This document shows positions 5,785 through 10,444 of a DNA stretch of 10,444 nucleotides, one piece after another; the stretch's first letter is position 1, and the number at the start of each line of letters is the position of its first letter. The stretch is taken from positions 1 through 10,444 of the forward strand of contig JAITKC010000027.1 of NCBI GenBank assembly GCA_031278665.1. The letters are read 5' to 3'. The translations under genes were made by a program, and so were the position numbers. The stretch comes from Bifidobacteriaceae bacterium (GTDB taxonomy: Bacteria; Actinomycetota; Actinomycetes; Actinomycetales; WQXJ01). The notes beneath the pieces were generated by a model, which had not been told where the DNA came from, made no database searches, and saw only the letters and a program-made list of their open reading frames with translations.

Positions 5785-8700
5785 ATGACGCAGTGGGCGA
5801 GCGGCTGGCTCGGCGAAGCGGTTAGCCAGTTCGGCGCCGCCTGCGCGGTCAAACTGGCCGGTCCGGGCGACCGTGAGGCCGCGATCCGCTCGCCCTTGGA
5901 GGCGTTGCTCGCCCGGGTGGGCGCGAACCTCGGCCGAAAAGCCACGTTCTACGACGAGGTGCGCGACGACGCGCGCCGGATCAGGCCGGACTACGCCGTG
6001 GCTGTGGACGGAGCTGTGACCGGCTATGTCGAGGTCAAAGCGCCGGGCAAGGGACTCGACCCGGCCGCTTTGACCGGCCACGACGCCGAGCAGTGGGCCC
6101 GGCTGCGCGACTTGCCCAATCTGCTGTGCACCAACGGCGCGGAATGGCGGCTGTGGGTGGACGGGCAGCCTTGGGGGGAGCCGGTCGCCTTCGGCGGCGG
6201 GAGGCTGGAAGATGCCGGGGCGGCCCTGGTCGCGCCGGACGAGTTCTTGACGATGATGACGGCGTTCCTCAAATGGGCGCCAGCGCCGATCACGTCGGTG
6301 GGCGCCTTGGTGCGCGCCGTCGCCCCGCTGACCAGGCTGTTGCGCGGTCAGGTGATGGATCGCCTGGTCCAGGAGAGCCTGCTCGCCGAGGACCATGCCG
6401 CCCCGGCCGCGCGGCCGTTCACCGGTCTGGCCCGGGATTGGCGCGCCCTGCTTTTCCCCGACGCGCCCGACCGGGTGTTTGCCGACGGCTACGCCCAAGC
6501 GGTGACGTTCGCTCTGCTCCTAGCCCGCTCAGACGGCATCGACCTGACCGCCTGGTCCCTCCACGAGGTCGGCAACCGCCTGGGCGGGCGGCACTCGCTG
6601 ATGGGCCGGGCGTTGCAGGTCTTGACCTCCGACGTCGCGAAATCTTTCGCCGCCAGCCTGGGCACGCTGGTCCGGGTCGTCGGGGCGGTCGACTGGGGCC
6701 GGGTGAGGCGCCGTTCGCGCGACGCCTATCTGTATCTTTACGAGCACTTTCTGGACGCTTACGACAGTCGGCTGCGCAAGGAGTCCGGCACCTATTACAC
6801 GCCCCTTCCGGTGGTCGACCACATGGTTCGGCTCACCGAAGAGGCGCTGCGTTCCAAGCTTGGACGCGGGCGGGGTTTCGCCGACCCAGACGTGCTGACC
6901 GTAGACCCGTCCATGGGGACGGGCACGTACCTGGTGAGCGTGTTGGAACGGATCGCGGCCCAGACTGGCGGCGCCGACGGCCCGGGGGCTGTGGCCGAGG
7001 TCCTGGCGGAGGCGGCCGGGCGCCTGGTCGGCTTCGAGTTGCAGCTTGGCCCTTACGCCGTGGCGGAGTTGCGCGCCCAGGAGTCGCTGGCGGCCCACGG
7101 GGCGGGGCCGGACCAGGCGGGGCCGGATCAGGCGGAGCCGGATCAGGCGGGGCCGAACCAGGCGGACGGGCGCCCGTCGCCCGCCGCGCCCAGACTGTTC
7201 GTCGCCGACACCCTGTCCAACCCGGACGCCGCCGACCAGCATCTGGCGCAGTGGCTGGAGCCGATCGCCATGTCCAGGAGGGGCGCGAACAGGGTCAAGC
7301 GGAAGGCCAATGTCACCGTCGTGATCGGCAACCCGCCTTATCGGGAGCACGCGGAAGGCCTGGGCGGCTGGGTTGAGAACGGGTCGAAAGGGCTCGGCCC
7401 CAAAGCGCCCGCCATTCTGGACGACTTCCAGGACCCGGCGTCATCCCGCCACGCCCACAACCTGAAGAATCTCTACGTCTACTTTTGGCGTTGGGCGACC
7501 TGGAAGGTTTGGGAGTCGACCCCGGCGGACGCGGACGCCGGCGACGCCGGCGCGGTCTGCTTCATCACCCCCTCCAGTTACCTGGCCGGACCCGGATTCA
7601 GCGGTATGCGCGCATACCTGCGCCGCTGGGCGTCCGACGGCTGGGTCATCGACTTGACGCCCGAGGGCCAGACCCCGGACGTGCCGACGCGGGTGTTCCG
7701 AGGGGTTCGCCAGCCGCTCGCCATCGGGCTATTCGTCCGCCGGGCCGGCGCCAGCCGCGAAATCCCGGCCGACATCTGGCACCGCGCGCTGAGCGGCGCG
7801 CGGGACGACAAGTTCGCCCAGCTTGGGCGCCTGACTCTGGCCGACGACGGCTGGGCGCCCGCCCGCGCCGGCTGGACCGACCCGTTCTTGCCGGCCCCGG
7901 CGGGCGAATGGGACGCCTGGCCGGCTTTGGGCGACCTCATGGCGTGGGCCTCGCCCGGCGTGACTGGGAACCGCCGCTGGCCGTTCGCGCCCAGCCGCGA
8001 GATTCTCGGGCGGCGCTGGGCGGCGCTCGGGGCGGCGGACGATGCCGACCGGCCGGCTCTGTTCAAGGAGACAACCGACCGTTCGCTCGCGGGAGCGCCG
8101 CCGCCGCCGCTGCCGGGCGTGGCGGACGCGCCAACCGGCCCCGTCGGCCGCGCCGACGGGCCTGTTCCCAGGCCGATCCGGATCGGCTACCGGGCGTTCG
8201 ACCGGCAGTGGGTGATACCGGACGCGCGTCTGCTCGACCGGCCCAGGCACGCCCTGTGGCGGGCCCGCTGCGATCGCCAGGTGTTCGTAGTCGAACAGCA
8301 CGCGCACCCGATCGACGACGGCCCGGGACTGGTGGTCACGGCGCTCATCCCCGAGTTGCACCACTTCAACAACCGCGGCGGCCGGGTCCTGCCGCTGTTC
8401 AACCCCGATGGATCGGCGAACCTGGCGCCCGGCCTGGCCAAAGCCTTGTCCCGGTGTTTGGGCCGGCAGGTTCAAGCCGCCCAGGTGCTCGCCTACACGG
8501 TGGGGGTGGTGGCCCACCCCGCCTACACCCGGTCCTTTGCCCGGCAACTGGCCACCCCGGGGGTGCGCGTTCCGCTGACGGCGGACGCCGCGCTGTGGGA
8601 CGAGGCCGTCGCCTTGGGAGAGTGGTCCATCTGGTCGCAGACCTATGGCGAACGGTTCGCGGATCCGGAACAAGGCCGGCCGGCCGGCGACATCCGCCTG

Positions 8701-9183
8701 CCCCGGTCCGACCCGCGCCGCCCGCTGAACACCGTTTCGATTGGCCACGGGCCCGGTTGCCTGCCGCAAGCCCTGGCCTACGACCCGCGAACCGAGATCC
8801 TCCGCCTTGGCCCGGGCGAGTTCGCCCCGGTGGCCCCGGCGGTCTGGGAGTACGCCGTTGGCGGCAGACCGGTGATCCGGTCCTGGTTCAACTACCGCAA
8901 GGCGGAGCCGGGCGGACGGAAGTCCTCGCCGCTCGACCGCGTCCACTGCGACACCTGGCCGGCCGAATGGACCACCGAGTTGATCGACCTGCTGTCGCTG
9001 CTCGGCCGCCTGGTAGAACTCGCCGGACCGCAAAGAGAACTGTTGCGACGCATTGTCGCCGGACCGCTTCTGACCAAGACGGACCTCGCCGCCGCCGGCG
9101 CGTCCTGGCCTAGGGCCGGCGCCGCCCGCCGCCCGCCCTGGGCCGGACCGGCGGGCGACGCCGCCTGCCTTGACCTGGGCTAG
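5785..9183 (+). CDS. Single-chain type ISP-like restriction-modification enzyme (nuclease plus N6-adenine methyltransferase), no helicase
   Basis: A 1132-aa protein predicted to methylate adenine in a specific DNA site and cut unmodified DNA. Domains in order: an HsdR-N-like PD-(D/E)xK nuclease (about 15-140) with P-D-Y (Asp69), E-V-K (Glu83, Lys85) and LLCTNGAEWRLW; a helical spacer (about 150-325); a gamma-class methyltransferase with ESGTYYTP before motif I DPSMGTGTY (374-382) and motif IV NPPY (516-519); and a C-terminal specificity region typical of LlaBIII-type enzymes, with YRAFDRQW (802-809), VWEYAVGG (from 1020) and SWFNYR (1033-1038). All visible catalytic motifs are intact. Known type ISP enzymes such as LlaGI and LlaBIII are near 1570 aa and have a RecA-like helicase between nuclease and methyltransferase; none is present here, so the layout recalls type IIG/IIL enzymes such as MmeI. 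It stands alone, with no separate S or R gene. Base composition matches its neighbours. Enzyme class is confident; the cleavage mode is inference. Confidence 0.88.
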   Translation: MTQWASGWLGEAVSQFGAACAVKLAGPGDREAAIRSPLEALLARVGANLGRKATFYDEVRDDARRIRPDYAVAVDGAVTGYVEVKAPGKGLDPAALTGHDAEQWARLRDLPNLLCTNGAEWRLWVDGQPWGEPVAFGGGRLEDAGAALVAPDEFLTMMTAFLKWAPAPITSVGALVRAVAPLTRLLRGQVMDRLVQESLLAEDHAAPAARPFTGLARDWRALLFPDAPDRVFADGYAQAVTFALLLARSDGIDLTAWSLHEVGNRLGGRHSLMGRALQVLTSDVAKSFAASLGTLVRVVGAVDWGRVRRRSRDAYLYLYEHFLDAYDSRLRKESGTYYTPLPVVDHMVRLTEEALRSKLGRGRGFADPDVLTVDPSMGTGTYLVSVLERIAAQTGGADGPGAVAEVLAEAAGRLVGFELQLGPYAVAELRAQESLAAHGAGPDQAGPDQAEPDQAGPNQADGRPSPAAPRLFVADTLSNPDAADQHLAQWLEPIAMSRRGANRVKRKANVTVVIGNPPYREHAEGLGGWVENGSKGLGPKAPAILDDFQDPASSRHAHNLKNLYVYFWRWATWKVWESTPADADAGDAGAVCFITPSSYLAGPGFSGMRAYLRRWASDGWVIDLTPEGQTPDVPTRVFRGVRQPLAIGLFVRRAGASREIPADIWHRALSGARDDKFAQLGRLTLADDGWAPARAGWTDPFLPAPAGEWDAWPALGDLMAWASPGVTGNRRWPFAPSREILGRRWAALGAADDADRPALFKETTDRSLAGAPPPPLPGVADAPTGPVGRADGPVPRPIRIGYRAFDRQWVIPDARLLDRPRHALWRARCDRQVFVVEQHAHPIDDGPGLVVTALIPELHHFNNRGGRVLPLFNPDGSANLAPGLAKALSRCLGRQVQAAQVLAYTVGVVAHPAYTRSFARQLATPGVRVPLTADAALWDEAVALGEWSIWSQTYGERFADPEQGRPAGDIRLPRSDPRRPLNTVSIGHGPGCLPQALAYDPRTEILRLGPGEFAPVAPAVWEYAVGGRPVIRSWFNYRKAEPGGRKSSPLDRVHCDTWPAEWTTELIDLLSLLGRLVELAGPQRELLRRIVAGPLLTKTDLAAAGASWPRAGAARRPPWAGPAGDAACLDLG
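7105..7164 (+). repeat. Four 15-bp in-frame tandem repeats inside the methyltransferase
   Basis: Four near-identical 15-base units encode GPDQA, GPDQA, EPDQA and GPNQA (residues 441-460). They sit between motif I and motif IV of the methyltransferase, just before the RLFVADTLSNP strand, in what is probably a surface loop. Changes in unit number would keep the frame and change only loop length. Confidence 0.9.
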
Positions 9184-9233
9184 CCGCAAGCTGGCGCTCA
9201 GGGGCGCGGTCGCGGCGTCAGCGGGCGGCAAGC

Positions 9234-9249
9234 CTAGAATCTAGGACCA
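9234..9249 (+). promoter_or_regulatory. galE promoter -10 (TAGAAT) with overlapping palindrome; probable leaderless start
   Basis: TAGAAT at 9235-9240 is a strong -10 match. The ATG of galE begins only nine bases after its end, where transcription would be expected to start, so the mRNA probably has no leader. No properly spaced ribosome site exists: the only AGGA ends two bases from the ATG. The same bases form ctagaatctag (9234-9244), an inverted repeat CTAGA/TCTAG around one base, which could be an operator or chance. Confidence 0.55.
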
Positions 9250-10223
9250 TGGCGATTTGCGTGACCGGCGGGGCCGGCTATATCGGGGCGCACGTTGTGC
9301 GGCTGTTGCAAAGGGCGGGCCATGAGGTGGTCGTGATCGACGACTTGTCTTATGGCGACGCCACCAGGGTGGGAAACGCCGAACTGATTCAACTCGACTT
9401 GGCGGACACCGCCGAAGTTCCCAGGATCCAGGCCGCCCTCGACGGCTGCCAGGCGGTGGTCCACATCGCCGGCCGCAAACAGGTCGGCGAATCGGTCGAG
9501 CGCCCGGCCTGGTACTACCAGCAGAATGTCGGCGGAATGGCGAACCTGCTGCTGGCGATGCAGGCGCAAGGTGTTGACCGACTGGTGTTCTCGTCATCGG
9601 CGGCGGTTTACGGCCAGCCGAACGTCGGCCAGGTGCGCGAAGACCTCGACCTCAAACCGATCAACCCCTACGGCGAGTCGAAGCTGGTGGGCGAGTGGCT
9701 GGTGCGCGACGCCGCCCGGGCCTGGGGGTTGCGGGGCGTCAGCCTGCGTTACTTCAACGTCGCCGGGGCCGGTTGGGACGACCTCGGGGATCCGGCCGTG
9801 CTCAACTTGATCCCGATGGTGTTGCAGAAACTCCGCGACCGCCGTCGCCCGGTCATTTTCGGGGACGACTACCCCACCCCGGACGGCACCTGCGTGCGCG
9901 ACTACATACATGTGGTGGACATCGCCGCCGCCCACATGATCGCGATGGATTACTTGGAACGCGACGTCAGGGTGTTCGACGCCTTCAACATCGGCACGGG
10001 CGCCGGCACATCGGTGCGCGAGGTCATCGAGATGGTGGGGGAGGTGTCCGGCCTGGACACCGCCGCCGAGGTCGCCGCGCGCCGCCCCGGCGACCCGCCG
10101 GTGCTGATCGGCGCCGTGGACCGGATCGAGCAGACCTTCGAGTGGAAGGCCCAACACGACTTGCGCTCGATCGTCGACTCCTCGTGGCGCGCCTGGCAGG
10201 CCGGCCCCAAACGCATCGGCTGA
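9249..10223 (+). CDS. galE: UDP-glucose 4-epimerase
   Basis: Cytoplasmic NAD-dependent short-chain dehydrogenase/reductase that interconverts UDP-glucose and UDP-galactose, feeding galactose use or cell-surface sugar synthesis. The protein is 324 aa, a normal length. The Rossmann motif TGGAGYIG is at 6-13, with the acidic residues that bind the NAD ribose at IDD (30-32). SSSAAVYG (115-122) supplies the catalytic Ser, and YGESK holds the Tyr141-Lys145 pair. The segment ending CVRDYIHVVD after FGDDYPTPDG is a hallmark of bacterial GalE, and RYFNVAGA is the usual substrate-loop signature. The ATG at 9249 begins directly at the TGGAGYIG strand, as expected for a full N-terminus. No other galactose-pathway gene is visible. 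A close relative using other UDP-sugars (GlcNAc or arabinose/xylose type) cannot be excluded from sequence alone. Confidence 0.9.
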   Translation: MAICVTGGAGYIGAHVVRLLQRAGHEVVVIDDLSYGDATRVGNAELIQLDLADTAEVPRIQAALDGCQAVVHIAGRKQVGESVERPAWYYQQNVGGMANLLLAMQAQGVDRLVFSSSAAVYGQPNVGQVREDLDLKPINPYGESKLVGEWLVRDAARAWGLRGVSLRYFNVAGAGWDDLGDPAVLNLIPMVLQKLRDRRRPVIFGDDYPTPDGTCVRDYIHVVDIAAAHMIAMDYLERDVRVFDAFNIGTGAGTSVREVIEMVGEVSGLDTAAEVAARRPGDPPVLIGAVDRIEQTFEWKAQHDLRSIVDSSWRAWQAGPKRIG

Positions 10224-10264
10224 GTCTCGGCGCCCGATGCCGCCCGGGTTCGCAAGCCCGCGGC

Positions 10265-10284
10265 GCCCCGATCCGCCCCGATCC
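10265..10284. repeat. 10-bp tandem duplication downstream of galE
   Basis: The decamer gccccgatcc occurs twice head to tail in the gap between galE and the convergent gene. It lies between two hairpins (10245-10260 and 10296-10317). No function is evident. Confidence 0.7.
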
Positions 10285-10295
10285 GCTTGCTAAGA

Positions 10296-10317
10296 CGTGG
10301 GTCGCCGTTGACCCACG
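10296..10317. terminator. Hairpin between galE and the convergent minus-strand gene, probable bidirectional terminator
   Basis: CGTGGGTC and GACCCACG form a perfect 8-bp stem with a 6-base loop, 73 bases after the galE stop and 41 bases past the stop of the minus-strand gene. No T run follows on the plus strand and only a short TCTTA on the minus strand. A smaller hairpin (10245-10260, with one G-T pair) lies nearer galE. Its place between convergent stops supports a terminator role. Confidence 0.5.
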
Positions 10318-10357
10318 CACCGTATACCCTAACGGGCTCACGACCGCGCCAAGCCGG

Positions 10358-10444
10358 TCAGGCTTCGCCGGCCAGGCGAGCCCAGGCCTGGCTGACCGAA
10401 GTGAGCGCGGCCTCCAGACCGATATTGCCCTGCCGGGCCACCAC
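10358..10444 (-). CDS. C-terminal end of an unidentified protein (partial, runs off the right edge)
   Basis: Reading the minus strand from the window edge gives 28 open codons then TGA at 10358-10360. The codons are strongly G/C-rich at the third position, like the other genes. The peptide begins V-V-A-R-Q-G-N-I-G-L and ends WARLAGEA, with a pattern that suits an amphipathic C-terminal helix. I do not recognise the family from this short piece. It converges on galE across the hairpin at 10296-10317. That it is coding rests on codon bias and gene arrangement only. Confidence 0.6.
   Translation of the reverse strand: MVARQGNIGLEAALTSVSQAWARLAGEA

Noticed and set aside
7729..9231. Minus-strand open frame of 500 codons opposite the 3' half of the restriction-modification gene
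   Set aside because: The plus frame carries recognisable specificity-domain signatures throughout; the antisense product has none.
10245..10260. gggttcgcaagccc looks like the T arm of a tRNA
   Set aside because: No acceptor stem, D arm or anticodon arm can be folded around it; it is better read as a small hairpin after galE.
1..10444. Mobile element, CRISPR array, prophage or toxin-antitoxin pair around the restriction-modification gene
   Set aside because: No transposase, integrase, regularly spaced direct repeats, terminal inverted repeats or small gene pairs are visible, and base composition is even across the window.

Overview
The window is a piece of chromosome from a high-GC Gram-positive bacterium, most likely Actinomycetota. 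The evidence is the strong G/C bias at third codon positions in every gene, the GTG and TTG starts, a DNA polymerase III delta' gene directly followed by a secreted TAP-type peptidase lipoprotein, and a -10-only, apparently leaderless promoter. The genus cannot be told from the sequence. No rRNA, tRNA, CRISPR array, insertion sequence or phage gene is visible, and no gene-free stretch exceeds about 185 bases.

Left part (1-4174, all on +): the 3' part of holB (clamp-loader delta'; its true start lies before base 1), a TTGA-coupled lipoprotein alpha/beta hydrolase of the tripeptidyl aminopeptidase type, then after 146 bases a membrane protein with a SipW-like signal peptidase I domain. That protein keeps the catalytic serine but shows an Arg where the family has its catalytic His, and it carries a proline/arginine-rich tail of about 278 residues. 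Middle (4224-5600, on -): a complete class III PLP-dependent aminotransferase related to glutamate-1-semialdehyde aminomutase. It converges on the peptidase-like gene, with a GC-rich hairpin between the two stops.

Right part (5785-10223, on +): a 1132-residue single-chain restriction-modification enzyme, with an N-terminal PD-(D/E)xK nuclease, a helical spacer, an N6-adenine methyltransferase and a type ISP/LlaBIII-like specificity domain, but no helicase. It is followed by galE (UDP-glucose 4-epimerase), whose promoter sits so close to its ATG that the transcript is probably leaderless. At the far right the last 28 codons of a minus-strand gene run off the window, facing galE across a perfect 8-bp-stem hairpin.

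Functionally the window is mostly housekeeping (replication, cell-envelope proteolysis, amino-acid or cofactor metabolism, sugar nucleotides), with one self-contained DNA-modification/defence gene inserted between an aminotransferase and galE. The two items most worth following up are the helicase-less restriction-modification protein and the apparently catalytically degenerate signal-peptidase-like protein with its repeated short motifs.
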